Positions 18,726 to 27,302 are shown, counted from the stretch's first letter. The stretch is 64,000 nucleotides of DNA from Bacteroidota bacterium (GCA_017303895.1 JAFLBF010000003.1:62001-126000); one strand, 5' to 3'. A program made the numbers and translations. The notes: generated by a model not told the origin, from the sequence alone.

Positions 18726-19649
18726 ATGCAAGATATTATTCAACCGGTAGACAAAAAATTATTAGTAGCCGAACTCACACAAGAACGTTTTGTTCGTGAT
18801 GCCAACAATGGTGATAATAAGATCTATATCATTACTCACCACGATTCTCCTAATGTAATGCGTGAGATCGCTCGCTTGCGCGAAGTTTCCTTCCGTGCAG
18901 CAGGCGGTGGTACCGGGCATGAGATCGATATTGATGAGTTCGATACTTCTGATGCTGCCTATAAGCAATTGATCGTTTGGGATCCAATTGCGCTGGAAAT
19001 TGTTGGTGGTTACCGTTATATTAAATTGGGTGAAGCACCTGTTGTTGATGGAAAAGTGCATGTTGCAACCACCGAGTTGTTTAACTTCTCTGATCAGTTT
19101 GTAAAAGAGTTTGTGCCTTCTACTATTGAATTAGGACGTTCATTCGTTCAACCAAAATATCAGCCATCAGCAGAGAACAGAAAAGGATTGTTCTCATTGG
19201 ATAATCTCTGGGATGGGCTGGGAGCGATCGTGATTGACAACCCGGATGTGAAACATTTTTACGGCAAGGTGACCATGTACACCGATTTTAATGTTCCGGC
19301 ACGTGACATGATCCTTGCTTTCTTAACCCATTATTTCCCTGATAAAGATAAATTGGTATATCCCATTGTTCCATTGGGATTAAAAACAGATGTGTCTGCT
19401 TTCTTAGATTCCATCAAAGATCTGCCATTCAAAGAAGGTCATAAGATCTTGAATCAAAATGTTAGAGCATTGGGTGAAAACATTCCTCCAATGGTGAATG
19501 CTTATATGAATCTTTCTTCTACCATGAAATTTTTTGGTACTGCATTGAACGATCATTTTGGTGAAGTTGAAGAGAGTGGAATATTAGTGACCATTGCGGA
19601 TATCTACGATTCTAAAAAAGAACGTCACCTCGCATCATATAAAAAATAA
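18726..19649 (+). CDS. GNAT-fold N-acyltransferase (GlsB/OlsB-like)
   Basis: The 307-residue product matches the OlsB/haemolysin-like acyltransferase pattern: MREIARLREVSFRAAGGGTG, then a cofactor-binding core DPIALEIVGGYRYIKLGEA and the helix STIELGRSFVQPKYQ. It should transfer a 3-hydroxyacyl chain from ACP to an amino group, the first step in ornithine or glycine lipid synthesis; its partner upstream would do the second step. ATG 18726 is preferred; an in-frame TTG at 18717 would add three residues. The two genes are tightly coupled. Confidence 0.8.
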   Translation: MQDIIQPVDKKLLVAELTQERFVRDANNGDNKIYIITHHDSPNVMREIARLREVSFRAAGGGTGHEIDIDEFDTSDAAYKQLIVWDPIALEIVGGYRYIKLGEAPVVDGKVHVATTELFNFSDQFVKEFVPSTIELGRSFVQPKYQPSAENRKGLFSLDNLWDGLGAIVIDNPDVKHFYGKVTMYTDFNVPARDMILAFLTHYFPDKDKLVYPIVPLGLKTDVSAFLDSIKDLPFKEGHKILNQNVRALGENIPPMVNAYMNLSSTMKFFGTALNDHFGEVEESGILVTIADIYDSKKERHLASYKK

Positions 19650-19688
19650 TAACTGCTGATAGCAGATCATAAAAAGGAAATTATTTAC

Positions 19689-20294
19689 ATGGAGATCAAG
19701 TCAGCACAGTTTGTGATCAGTAATACGGATGTAAATAAATGTTCGGCTCCGCTTATGCCGGAGTATGCATTCATTGGTCGCTCCAATGTTGGTAAATCTT
19801 CATTGATAAATATGTTATGTGTTCGCAAGGACATGGCCAAAACATCGGGCAAGCCGGGAAAAACACAATTGATCAATCATTTCTTGATCAATGAAAACTG
19901 GTACCTGGTCGATCTTCCCGGATATGGATACGCGCAGGTATCGCGCGAAAAACGTGAGAAATGGGAAGGCTTCATCCGCCAGTATATTCTTAACCGTCCG
20001 AATTTAATGTGCATGATGGTGTTGATCGATTCCCGTTTAGCACCACAACGTGTGGATCTTGAATTTATGGAATGGTTGGGGGAGAATGGAATTCCATTTG
20101 TAATGGTGTTCACTAAAATGGATAAACTGACTAAGTCGAAGATAGCTGCCAACATCGAAAACTATAAAAAAGAATTGCTGACTACCTGGGAAGAATTACC
20201 AGCCATGTTCTATACTTCTTCGGAAGAACGCATGGGACGCGAAGAATTACTCGATTTTATTGATAACAGTAATACACTGTTTGTAAAACCCTAA
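19689..20294 (+). CDS. engB: Ribosome biogenesis GTPase EngB (YihA/YsxC)
   Basis: A 201-residue GTPase needed for large ribosomal subunit assembly. G1 is [10 protein letters not shown]3 is DLPGYGYA, G4 is TKMDK and G5 is in FYTSSEE. The stop codon overlaps the mnmD start by one base (TAATG), so the two are translationally coupled. Confidence 0.95.
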   Translation: MEIKSAQFVISNTDVNKCSAPLMPEYAFIGRSNVGKSSLINMLCVRKDMAKTSGKPGKTQLINHFLINENWYLVDLPGYGYAQVSREKREKWEGFIRQYILNRPNLMCMMVLIDSRLAPQRVDLEFMEWLGENGIPFVMVFTKMDKLTKSKIAANIENYKKELLTTWEELPAMFYTSSEERMGREELLDFIDNSNTLFVKP

Positions 20295-20959
20295 TGAAAC
20301 CTGAGATCATTCAAACTGCCGATGGCTCACATTCCCTGTATTTAAAAGAGCTGGATGAACATTATCATTCTGTGCATGGTGCCATTCAGGAAGGGATACA
20401 CGTATTCATCAAAGCCGGTTTGCAAGCCTGCAACAACCAACATGTTTCTATTCTTGAAATTGGTTTGGGTACCGGACTCAATGCTTTACTTACATTAATG
20501 GAAGTAAAGCGGTCGAACAAACAAGTTCATTATACCGCTATTGAAGCTTTTCCCTTGGAGGAACAATTGATCAATCAGTTGAATTATGTTCAGGTGTTAA
20601 AGGCGGAAGAGTGGACGGAACAATTTCAAAGCATACATGCATGCCCCTGGGGACAAGAACAAACGATCAACAAACAGTTTACTTTATTTAAATTGCAAGG
20701 CCAATTGCAAACAGCCGTTTTTCCTGCTACATACGATCTCATTTATTTTGATGCCTTCGGACCAAGGGTGCAGCCCGAAATGTGGACCGAAGAAATATTT
20801 TCTAAAATGTACGCTGTGTTGAATGCGGGTGGTATGCTTGTTACCTATTGCGCCAAAGGCGAGGTTAAGCGAACGTTAAAAAAAGTTGGTTTTATGGTGG
20901 AAACATTACCCGGACCTCCCGGAAAGCGGGAGATGGTAAGGGCGCGTAAGGAAATCTGA
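20294..20959 (+). CDS. mnmD: tRNA 5-methylaminomethyl-2-thiouridine methyltransferase MnmD
   Basis: MnmD methylates the aminomethyl group of U34 in certain tRNAs. It is the stand-alone form of the MnmC methyltransferase domain. The SAM motif I is ILEIGLGTGLNALLTL, and the family signature is FDAFGPRVQPEMWTEEIF, followed by GMLVTYCAKGEVKRTLKKVG. The oxidase domain of bifunctional MnmC is absent, as is common in Bacteroidota. 221 residues. Confidence 0.9.
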   Translation: MKPEIIQTADGSHSLYLKELDEHYHSVHGAIQEGIHVFIKAGLQACNNQHVSILEIGLGTGLNALLTLMEVKRSNKQVHYTAIEAFPLEEQLINQLNYVQVLKAEEWTEQFQSIHACPWGQEQTINKQFTLFKLQGQLQTAVFPATYDLIYFDAFGPRVQPEMWTEEIFSKMYAVLNAGGMLVTYCAKGEVKRTLKKVGFMVETLPGPPGKREMVRARKEI

Positions 20960-20968
20960 TCAATCTTA

Positions 20969-20999
20969 TTGTTTTCTACTTCAATTTCAGTTAGATTTG
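20969..20999 (+). promoter_or_regulatory. Putative promoter of the lipoprotein gene
   Basis: TTG at 20969-20971 and TAGATTTG at 20992-20999 are spaced 20 bp apart, a good fit to the Bacteroidota -33/-7 pattern. The ATG is 22 bp downstream. Confidence 0.55.
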
Positions 21000-21021
21000 T
21001 GTACATCTAAATCTTTCTCTT

Positions 21022-21873
21022 ATGAACAGACTTGTGCAAACACTCCTTTTACCGGTTTCTGTTTTTACCCTTGTTTCTTGCGGTAATACAAACAATCAAA
21101 CCATTACAAATGATGTCTCTACAACTGCTGTTGTAGAGAATAAAGATACTTCCACTGCCGATAGTTATACGCAGTTCAAGTATGATATGGTGATCAGTAA
21201 TATTCCTTTTCCTTTTGAAATGCTGGATAAATTGATCGCTTCGAAAGCTCCGTTCAATCAGCAAAGCATGAACCCTGTTGGGAATATTTCTAAATACAAT
21301 CAATTCAATGCAAAGGCTTTTAATTTAGGTGTGTATGGTGCCGACCTTGCGTATGCTGTTACCTATGAGCAATTCCAACAGATCGGATCGTATGTGAAGA
21401 ATACTAAAAAATTGGCGGAAGACTTAAGCATTCCTTTGGCATTCAATCAGGAAATGATAGATAAATACACCAGGTTCAAAGACAATAAAGATTCATTGGC
21501 ACAAGTAGTGTACGATTCTTATAGTAAAGTGGATGCTACCTTAAAAAGTAATGAACGCCTGGCAATGGCAGGATTGGTAGTGACCGGAAGCTGGTTGGAA
21601 GGATTATACCTGACAACAAAAAATACAGGCGATGCAGCTAAAACGGATGCGAATAAAGATGTTTACACGGTGATCTGGCAACAGAAATTGCATTTGGAAA
21701 ACATCATTAAACTGTTGGAACAATTTAAGAGCGATGCGTATTTTGCAGGTTTGATCACAGAGCTTAATGCTATGCTGGCGGATCTGGAAGGAACGGAGAT
21801 CGATCAGGCGAAATTGAGCAGCTTGAATAAAAAAGCTGAAAAATTAAGAAATAGAATAATAGAAGGATTGTAA
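21022..21873 (+). CDS. Predicted lipoprotein of unknown function
   Basis: A 283-residue protein with a lipoprotein signal peptide: a hydrophobic stretch then the lipobox LVSC with Cys near residue 20. A short Asn/Thr/Asp-rich linker follows. The rest (from ~residue 55) is mostly helical (YEQFQQIGSYVKNTKKLAEDL, LEQFKSDAYFAGLITELNAM). It resembles helical lipoproteins found widely in Bacteroidota, and no enzymatic motif is visible. It has its own promoter and is convergent with the phosphodiesterase gene, only 1 bp apart. Confidence 0.75.
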   Translation: MNRLVQTLLLPVSVFTLVSCGNTNNQTITNDVSTTAVVENKDTSTADSYTQFKYDMVISNIPFPFEMLDKLIASKAPFNQQSMNPVGNISKYNQFNAKAFNLGVYGADLAYAVTYEQFQQIGSYVKNTKKLAEDLSIPLAFNQEMIDKYTRFKDNKDSLAQVVYDSYSKVDATLKSNERLAMAGLVVTGSWLEGLYLTTKNTGDAAKTDANKDVYTVIWQQKLHLENIIKLLEQFKSDAYFAGLITELNAMLADLEGTEIDQAKLSSLNKKAEKLRNRIIEGL

Positions 21874-21874
21874 T

Positions 21875-22690
21875 TTACAATCCTTTTTCTTTTAGAAAAA
21901 GATCCAACATTTCCAGTTGATCGGTGTTGATCAGATCCACACCACAAGCCAGCAGCAACTCCCACACATTCTTGTTTTCGGGCGATGCCCACAAACGCAC
22001 TTTCTTGCCTTGTGCATGTGCTGCTTTCACATAACGCATCAAGTTCTCTTTTTCACTTGCCTTTAATTCGCCTTTTCCGGTCCATGAAAGCAAGTTGCTG
22101 TATTTGGTGCTGGCAAGCGGACAAACCGATAATGCTTTGTTGCAGGAAAATAAATTTTCATCGATGAACATCGTTCTGTTATTGTCGGCCATTAATTTTT
22201 CATACGGTTTGTTTCCCGAAAGGATAATGCTAACAGCACCTTTTGTAAACACTCCATTTTTATATGAACTCAACATGAAGGAATATTTTTCCAGAAGTTT
22301 CTTTAAGTGTTCATAGGTCTTTGTTGCATCCGATTTAATATCCACCAATAAAATGATACTTGTTGTATCATTTGCATAAACTTTTCCATTGTTCTTTTGG
22401 CAGGAATCCGACAGTGGTTTTAGATACAATTCCTCAAAATTCTTATTCCGTTTGATGAGCGGATAGGTATGATCCACAATCAGCTGATTATGTATCAGAA
22501 ACACATCCGCTTCAATACTGGTAAATCCTTTCGATAAGGCATCGCTCAAAGGATGCGGATGCTTGTAATCGTTATGGGCATGGGCATTGGGATGTACTTT
22601 TGTCTGCGCCCATAAGGAACAGTTCAGTAGAACAAAATACAGTAAAAGTCTGTTATGTAACTTGAGGAATATCATCATTTTTTGTCCCAT
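21875..22690 (-). CDS. Secreted glycerophosphodiester/PI-phosphodiesterase-like protein
   Basis: The start at 22690 is preferred because it puts a signal peptide (LLLYFVLLNCSLWAQ) at the N-terminus; a longer reading to 22756 would overlap the divergent GH3-like gene. The mature part carries the TIM-barrel phosphodiesterase opening HAHNDYKHPHPLSDALSKG and FTSIEADVFL, where the His, Glu and Asp would be the metal/catalytic residues, and ends with VDLINTDQLEML. The substrate, a phospholipid head group or a glycerophosphodiester, is not known. 271 residues. Confidence 0.75.
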   Translation of the reverse strand: MGQKMMIFLKLHNRLLLYFVLLNCSLWAQTKVHPNAHAHNDYKHPHPLSDALSKGFTSIEADVFLIHNQLIVDHTYPLIKRNKNFEELYLKPLSDSCQKNNGKVYANDTTSIILLVDIKSDATKTYEHLKKLLEKYSFMLSSYKNGVFTKGAVSIILSGNKPYEKLMADNNRTMFIDENLFSCNKALSVCPLASTKYSNLLSWTGKGELKASEKENLMRYVKAAHAQGKKVRLWASPENKNVWELLLACGVDLINTDQLEMLDLFLKEKGL

Positions 22691-22749
22691 AAAAATGCGG
22701 ATTTTATATGTAAATTCAGTATTTTCGTTAAAATTAATTGAGAGAGAAG

Positions 22750-24285
22750 ATGGCAATTTTAGGCGCTATTATTAAACGAACATTCGAGCTGAGAGGAAGC
22801 TTGCCAAAAATGCGTAGGGTAAATGGTTTAAGGCAACAACAAAAGGTCTTAAAGAAACTACTCACCAAGGCCGAATTCACTGCATTTGGCGAACACTATA
22901 ATTTTTCAAAGATATTGAGCGATGCGGATGTGATCCATGCATTCCGCTCTGCTGTGCCCACACACGATTATAACTCCATGTACAAAAAATGGTGGTACCG
23001 TTCTTTGCAAGGAGAAAAAGATGTGTGCTGGCCTAAAAAGATCAAGTACTTTGCCTTGAGTTCCGGTACTTCCGAATCAGCAAGTAAATCGATCCCTGTT
23101 ACAAAGGATATGATCAAAGCCATTGTGAAGACCACCTCTAATCAGCTCACTTGTCAGGCGAAGCTCGATCTGCCGAAAGATCATTTCGAACGTAAAGTAT
23201 TGATGGTGGGCGGTAGCACCGATCTCAAATATAATGGCGTGTATTACGAGGGCGACTTAAGTGGTATCACCACCGGGAATGTTCCTTTTTATGCCCAAAA
23301 TTTCAGTAAGCCGGGCAAAGAGATCTCCAAGCAAAAAGACTGGGAGAAAAAATTGGATGAGATCACCAAGAATGCGCCCGACTGGGATATTGGGATCATT
23401 TGTGGTGTTCCGGCCTGGATACAGATCCTGTTTCAACGCATCATCAAAGAATACAAGGTCAACAATATTCATGATATCTGGCCGAACTTAAAAGTATATG
23501 TTCATGGTGGTGTTTCATTCGCTCCTTATAAAAAAGGATTCGAGAAATTACTTGGAAAGCCATTGATGTATTTTGATACCTATCTGGCATCCGAAGGATT
23601 TGTTGCTTTTCAGGATCGTCCGGAAGCAGAAGGAATGCGCATGGTATTGGATATCGGGATCTTTTATGAATTTGTTCCTTTTAACGATAAGAACTTCGAT
23701 AGCGATGGCATGATGGTGGAGAACCCGCAAACATTGCATATAGGCGAAGTAAAAGAAGGTGAGGAATATGCTTTATTGCTTTCTACCTGTTCAGGTGCAT
23801 GGAGATATTTGATCGGAGATGTGGTGAAATTTACCGACCTCAAAAATTATGAGATCATCATCACCGGTAGAACCAAACACTTTTTGAGTTTGTGCGGGGA
23901 GCATTTGTCGCAGGACAACATGAACAAAGCCATTGAGCTGGTATCAAAAGAATTGAATATTGATATCAAAGAATTTACAGTTACCGGAATTGCATTTGAA
24001 GGCATGTTTGCGCATCACTGGTATGTGGGAACAGATGATAAAGTGGATGTGAAAGTGTTGAAAGAATTGCTGGATGAAAAATTAAAAGAATTGAATGATG
24101 ATTATAAAGTAGAGCGAATTGCTGCTTTAAAGGATGTGATCGTAGATGTATTGCCTGTTGATACATTTTATGAATTCATGCGCTTAAAAGGAAAAGTAGG
24201 GGCTCAAAATAAATTCCCACGTGTATTGAAGAATAAACAATTGCACGAATGGAAAGATTACCTGATGTTAAACAAAATAAAATAG
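22750..24285 (+). CDS. GH3-family acyl-adenylate-forming protein
   Basis: A 511-residue member of the GH3 family, known from plant enzymes that join amino acids to jasmonate or auxin. The ATP-binding loop SSGTSESASKSIPVT (~residues 100-114) and the later YLASEGFVAFQDRPE and WRYLIGDVVKFT segments fit ANL-superfamily motifs. Bacterial members are common in Bacteroidota, but their substrate is unknown. ATG 22750 is preferred over TTG 22738. A LysE-type exporter follows 3 bp after the stop and may export a product or precursor (inference). Confidence 0.85.
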   Translation: MAILGAIIKRTFELRGSLPKMRRVNGLRQQQKVLKKLLTKAEFTAFGEHYNFSKILSDADVIHAFRSAVPTHDYNSMYKKWWYRSLQGEKDVCWPKKIKYFALSSGTSESASKSIPVTKDMIKAIVKTTSNQLTCQAKLDLPKDHFERKVLMVGGSTDLKYNGVYYEGDLSGITTGNVPFYAQNFSKPGKEISKQKDWEKKLDEITKNAPDWDIGIICGVPAWIQILFQRIIKEYKVNNIHDIWPNLKVYVHGGVSFAPYKKGFEKLLGKPLMYFDTYLASEGFVAFQDRPEAEGMRMVLDIGIFYEFVPFNDKNFDSDGMMVENPQTLHIGEVKEGEEYALLLSTCSGAWRYLIGDVVKFTDLKNYEIIITGRTKHFLSLCGEHLSQDNMNKAIELVSKELNIDIKEFTVTGIAFEGMFAHHWYVGTDDKVDVKVLKELLDEKLKELNDDYKVERIAALKDVIVDVLPVDTFYEFMRLKGKVGAQNKFPRVLKNKQLHEWKDYLMLNKIK

Positions 24286-24288
24286 CCT

Positions 24289-24918
24289 TTGCTTAGTCTT
24301 ATCTACCAAACCATTGTTATTGTCATTCTGTTGAGCTTCTCCTTCGGACCGGCATTCTTTGCTTTGCTGAATACCAGCATCAAGCATGGAACACGCGAAG
24401 GTGCTTTGTTGGCCATTGGTGTGGTATTGAGCGATCTGTTTGTGTGTGTGATCGTCATCTATCTGATCAGCTTAGGTGCCACCAAATTTATTCAGGATGA
24501 ACAAAATCAAGGATTCATGGGTATTCTGGCCGGGATCATTTTGGTAGTGTTTGGTTCTTTTTATTTTAAGAAAGAAGTAAAAGCCGATCCGAATATCGAT
24601 CTGCATGCACCCAAAGCAAGTGGTTTGTTGCTGAAAGGTTTTTTCTTGAACCTTTTGAATCCAGCAGTATGGTTGCTTTGGCTGGGCAATGTAACGGCTG
24701 TGAGTAAAACATTCGATTATTCGATCGTGAAGATGTTTGTGTATTTCGGGATCACATTAGGACTCGTGCTTACCGTAGAAATATTTAAAGCTTCCTTAGC
24801 TTCCAAGATCAAAAAGTACTTAACAGCTAAATTGATGCGTTACATCAATTATACTACCGGTGCTTTACTTATCTCTTTTGGTCTTATCCTCATCTATAAC
24901 CATTATTTTAAGTTGTAG
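24289..24918 (+). CDS. LysE/RhtB-family translocator
   Basis: A 209-residue inner-membrane protein with about six helices and the family features FGPAFFALLNTSIKHGTREG near the N-terminus and FFLNLLNPAVWLLWLG in the middle. The family exports amino acids or related metabolites. It starts with TTG 3 bp after the GH3-like gene, so the two form a unit. Confidence 0.8.
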   Translation: MLSLIYQTIVIVILLSFSFGPAFFALLNTSIKHGTREGALLAIGVVLSDLFVCVIVIYLISLGATKFIQDEQNQGFMGILAGIILVVFGSFYFKKEVKADPNIDLHAPKASGLLLKGFFLNLLNPAVWLLWLGNVTAVSKTFDYSIVKMFVYFGITLGLVLTVEIFKASLASKIKKYLTAKLMRYINYTTGALLISFGLILIYNHYFKL

Positions 24919-24930
24919 TTATTTTCAACT

Positions 24931-24958
24931 CTTTGCAGGTGATAACACCAGCAAAGGC
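24931..24958 (+). repeat. REP palindrome 1
   Basis: A CTTTGCAGGTG arm, an ATAA loop and a CACCAGCAAAG arm (one mismatch), ending in GGC. Confidence 0.75.
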
Positions 24959-25061
24959 ATTCATATTCTGTGTTATTGTAGGCAATAATTTTTAAAAGAA
25001 TTGATTTACTTTTTTTTGTTCTGAGGATATCTCTGTAATTGCGCCCTTGTGGTGTTCAACT

Positions 25062-25089
25062 CTTTGCAGGTGATAACACCAGCAAAGGC
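25062..25089 (+). repeat. REP palindrome 2
   Basis: Same sequence as REP 1, in the same orientation, including the trailing GGC. Confidence 0.75.
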
Positions 25090-25123
25090 ATTACTTTCCT
25101 TTGTTATAGTAGTAACTATTTTC

Positions 25124-25150
25124 GCCCTTGCTGGTGTTATTGCCTGCAAG
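25124..25150 (-). repeat. REP palindrome 3 (opposite orientation)
   Basis: It begins GCCCTTG and ends CCTGCAAG, the reverse orientation to REP 1, with two arm mismatches. Confidence 0.65.
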
Positions 25151-25216
25151 TCTAAAGTAGGTTTTTTTGTTTTTTAAGGTAGTCAATTATTTGAAAATAC
25201 AGCTCCTTAGTGCACA

Positions 25217-25244
25217 GCCCTTGCAGGTGTTATCATCTGCAAGC
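25217..25244 (-). repeat. REP palindrome 4
   Basis: GCC then CTTGCAGGTG, TTAT loop, CATCTGCAAG; one arm mismatch. Reverse orientation. Confidence 0.75.
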
Positions 25245-25293
25245 TTCATGAAGATTATAAATTAATTGAAAGGTTTACTCCTTAGGTGTTTTA

Positions 25294-25321
25294 GCCCTTG
25301 CAGGTGTTATTACCTGCAAGC
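25294..25321 (-). repeat. REP palindrome 5, abutting the RAYT gene
   Basis: GCC then CTTGCAGGTG, TTAT, TACCTGCAAG. It ends 3 bp before the stop codon of the transposase gene and mirrors REP 6 on the other side. Confidence 0.75.
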
Positions 25322-25324
25322 TCG

Positions 25325-25858
25325 CTACATATGATCAAGATAATGAGTTAAGAAATTAAAAGGATCCTCTCCGGATATATAATATTTTGCGCTAGAGTAA
25401 AGATAGTCTTCAGGTGAAGTTCCTTCAAACCAATCTTTTTTAATTGGATTATTGTGGATGTAATTCAGTTTTTGAATTAAAGTGTCAGTATTGTCAAGCT
25501 CAAACCATAATGGATTCCTTTCCCATATTTGATATTTTCTGTCTTTATCATTAACAAGAATGTCATCTAAAAGAGGCGAATCGATTTTTATTAGATTAAA
25601 TTTTATTTGTTGTGAAGTGTATTTTAAAAAATCTCTTTGTATCTCATGTTTTTTGTGACCATCTTCTATTCTCAGAATAAGGTGGATATGATTGGGCATA
25701 ATAACAAATGCAAAGATCGTTGCTCTATTCTCTTCATGGAGAAATTTTAAACTATTCAATATAATTTGTTTATGGTCATTGTTATCTAATATTCTTAGCC
25801 AATTCAGGTTAGTTGCTGTAAAAAAGAAGATGTTGGATTTTTTTCTGAAACTTACCAT
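25325..25858 (-). CDS. REP-associated tyrosine transposase (Y1/HUH, RAYT type)
   Basis: This 177-residue protein has the signature of IS200-like Y1 transposases of the REP-associated class: the HUH motif in VIMPNHIHLIL (H57 and H59), a helix with the candidate nucleophile Tyr in RDFLKYTSQQI (Y80), and the C-terminal IHNNPIKKDWFEGTSPEDYLYSSAKYY typical of RAYTs. These enzymes nick and rejoin single-stranded DNA at REP hairpins. The gene looks intact and is bracketed by oppositely oriented REPs 5 and 6, with further REPs outside. Confidence 0.9.
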   Translation of the reverse strand: MVSFRKKSNIFFFTATNLNWLRILDNNDHKQIILNSLKFLHEENRATIFAFVIMPNHIHLILRIEDGHKKHEIQRDFLKYTSQQIKFNLIKIDSPLLDDILVNDKDRKYQIWERNPLWFELDNTDTLIQKLNYIHNNPIKKDWFEGTSPEDYLYSSAKYYISGEDPFNFLTHYLDHM

Positions 25859-25884
25859 TCTTTATTTAGTTTTTGTTCTGCGAT

Positions 25885-25912
25885 CTTTGCAGGTGATAAC
25901 ACCTGCAAAGGC
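25885..25912 (+). repeat. REP palindrome 6, upstream of the RAYT gene
   Basis: The best copy: perfect arms CTTTGCAGGTG and CACCTGCAAAG around ATAA, then GGC. It lies 26 bp upstream of the transposase start. Confidence 0.8.
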
Positions 25913-25934
25913 TGTATTGCTATTTATGTACTAT

Positions 25935-25957
25935 CTTTTGATATTGCCTGCAAAGGC
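25935..25957 (+). repeat. REP palindrome 7 (decayed)
   Basis: The right arm CCTGCAAAGGC is kept; the left arm is degraded. Confidence 0.5.
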
Positions 25958-25977
25958 TTCTTATTTGTTATGTTCTT

Positions 25978-26001
25978 TGTTTTGATATCACTTGTAAAAG
26001 C
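25978..26001 (+). repeat. REP palindrome 8 (decayed)
   Basis: TTTGATATCACTTGTAAAAG resembles the REP core with several changes in both arms. Confidence 0.35.
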
Positions 26002-26027
26002 GTACTATTCCTTATTTAGTTTTTTAT

Positions 26028-26053
26028 GCCCTTTCAGGTGTTATCACCTGCCA
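26028..26053 (-). repeat. REP palindrome 9
   Basis: GCC, CTTTCAGGTG, TTAT, CACCTGCCAG; reverse orientation with one change in each arm. Confidence 0.65.
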
Positions 26054-26111
26054 GTATTTTAGGACTAATTGAATGTTGCTGCCAAAATATTAGTCCTTGA
26101 ATTGAATCAAT

Positions 26112-26138
26112 GCCCTTGCAGGTGTTATCACCTGCAAG
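26112..26138 (-). repeat. REP palindrome 10
   Basis: GCC with perfect arms CTTGCAGGTG and CACCTGCAAG around TTAT. It ends 12 bp before the 3' end of the radical SAM gene and could act as its terminator. Confidence 0.8.
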
Positions 26139-26150
26139 GTGCTTTTGCAG

Positions 26151-27212
26151 TTAAAACAACTCCAGCTGATCCTTTTGCGGTTTCGGTCGCTCAAACACTG
26201 TTAAGTCATATTGGAATCTTTCTTTGGATACCATGTGCTTTTTTACAGCCATGTTAAACAATTGATGAATACTTGCTGCAATGTTTCCTTCGCCACGCAT
26301 GCGTGTTCCATAGCGTGAGTCGTTCAGCTGACCGCCATGAATGGCTGCAATGTGATTCAATACTTTCTCTGCTCTGTCAGGGAAATTTTTGTGTATCCAG
26401 TCTTTAAAAATATCTGCTATAGATCCATTCAATCGTACTAAGGTCATTCCTGCGCGCTGCGCTCCACTGTTGGCTGCTGCTTCTATCAGTTGCGGGATCT
26501 CATCACTGTTCAAGCCGGGGATGATGGGCGCTGTCATCACGCCCACAGGAATGCCTGCATTGCTTAATTTTTCTACTACTTTCAATCTGTTCTTGGTGGT
26601 TACTGTACGGGGCTCCATCTTTTGTCGCAGCTCCTCCCGCAAACTCGTGATCGATATCATCACATGAATGAGTTTGAGCTTTGCCATTTCCTGCAGAATA
26701 TCCATATCACGCAATATCAAATTATTCTTGGTGATCATGCTTGCAGGATGTTTGAATTTTAACAACACTTCCAGCATTTGCCGTGTAATTTTTAATTCTC
26801 GTTCCACCGGCTGATAACAATCTGTATTGCCCGAAAACATAATGGGTGATACTTCCCAGTTCTTATTCATCAATTGTTTTTCGAGCACTTGTGGTGCATT
26901 GGGTTTGGCAATGATCTTCCGTTCAAAATCCAATCCTGCGCTGTATCCCCAGTATTCATGTGTGTTACGTGCATAACAGTAAATGCAGCCATGCTCACAT
27001 CCTTGATAGGGATTCATGGAATACATGCCGGGAATATCCGGACTCTTCACCACATTCACGATCTTTTTCGGATGCTCATAATAGATCTGTGTTTTTTCAT
27101 TCGACAACAAGGGCTCATCCAGCATCTCCTCATGCTCAGTCACATAACGGTGCTTCAGATATTTATTATCTGTGTTGATCTGCGATCCTCTGCCTTTGAA
27201 ATAGTAGTTCAT
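26151..27212 (-). CDS. PA0069-family radical SAM protein (spore photoproduct lyase-like)
   Basis: A 353-residue radical SAM enzyme. The cluster motif is GCEHGCIYCYAR (C72, C76, C79), in the form shared with SplB-like proteins. The barrel segments are VSPIMFSGNTDCYQPVE and MISITSLREELRQ. The family function is unknown; its relation to spore photoproduct lyase suggests nucleic-acid repair or modification. Its last residues are QLELF, which matches the beta sliding-clamp binding motif and is identical to the last residues of the nearby DinB. It is divergent from the phosphatase gene. Confidence 0.85.
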   Translation of the reverse strand: MNYYFKGRGSQINTDNKYLKHRYVTEHEEMLDEPLLSNEKTQIYYEHPKKIVNVVKSPDIPGMYSMNPYQGCEHGCIYCYARNTHEYWGYSAGLDFERKIIAKPNAPQVLEKQLMNKNWEVSPIMFSGNTDCYQPVERELKITRQMLEVLLKFKHPASMITKNNLILRDMDILQEMAKLKLIHVMISITSLREELRQKMEPRTVTTKNRLKVVEKLSNAGIPVGVMTAPIIPGLNSDEIPQLIEAAANSGAQRAGMTLVRLNGSIADIFKDWIHKNFPDRAEKVLNHIAAIHGGQLNDSRYGTRMRGEGNIAASIHQLFNMAVKKHMVSKERFQYDLTVFERPKPQKDQLELF

Positions 27213-27260
27213 TGTTGAATGTTGATTGATGATTGTTTGTTGTTGTGTTTGCGTGTGGTC

Positions 27261-27302
27261 ATCCTGAACCTGCCTTGCCGACAGGCAGGCTTGTTTCAGG
27301 AT
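27261..27302. repeat. Nested palindrome, REP-like element
   Basis: Outer arms ATCCTGAA and TTCAGGAT enclose inner arms CCTGCC and GGCAGG. It lies in the 221-bp divergent gap between the radical SAM and phosphatase genes and is unrelated in sequence to the RAYT REPs. The rest of that gap is AT-rich with no visible gene. Confidence 0.55.

Larger units (their letters stand above)
24919..25324. other. Gene-free REP-rich segment left of the RAYT transposase
   Basis: This 406-bp gap holds no plausible gene. It contains five well-formed REP palindromes (listed separately) plus degenerate halves near 24971-24988 and 25043-25060. The spacers are AT-rich and dissimilar. It is best read as REP DNA linked to the neighbouring transposase. 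Confidence 0.7.
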
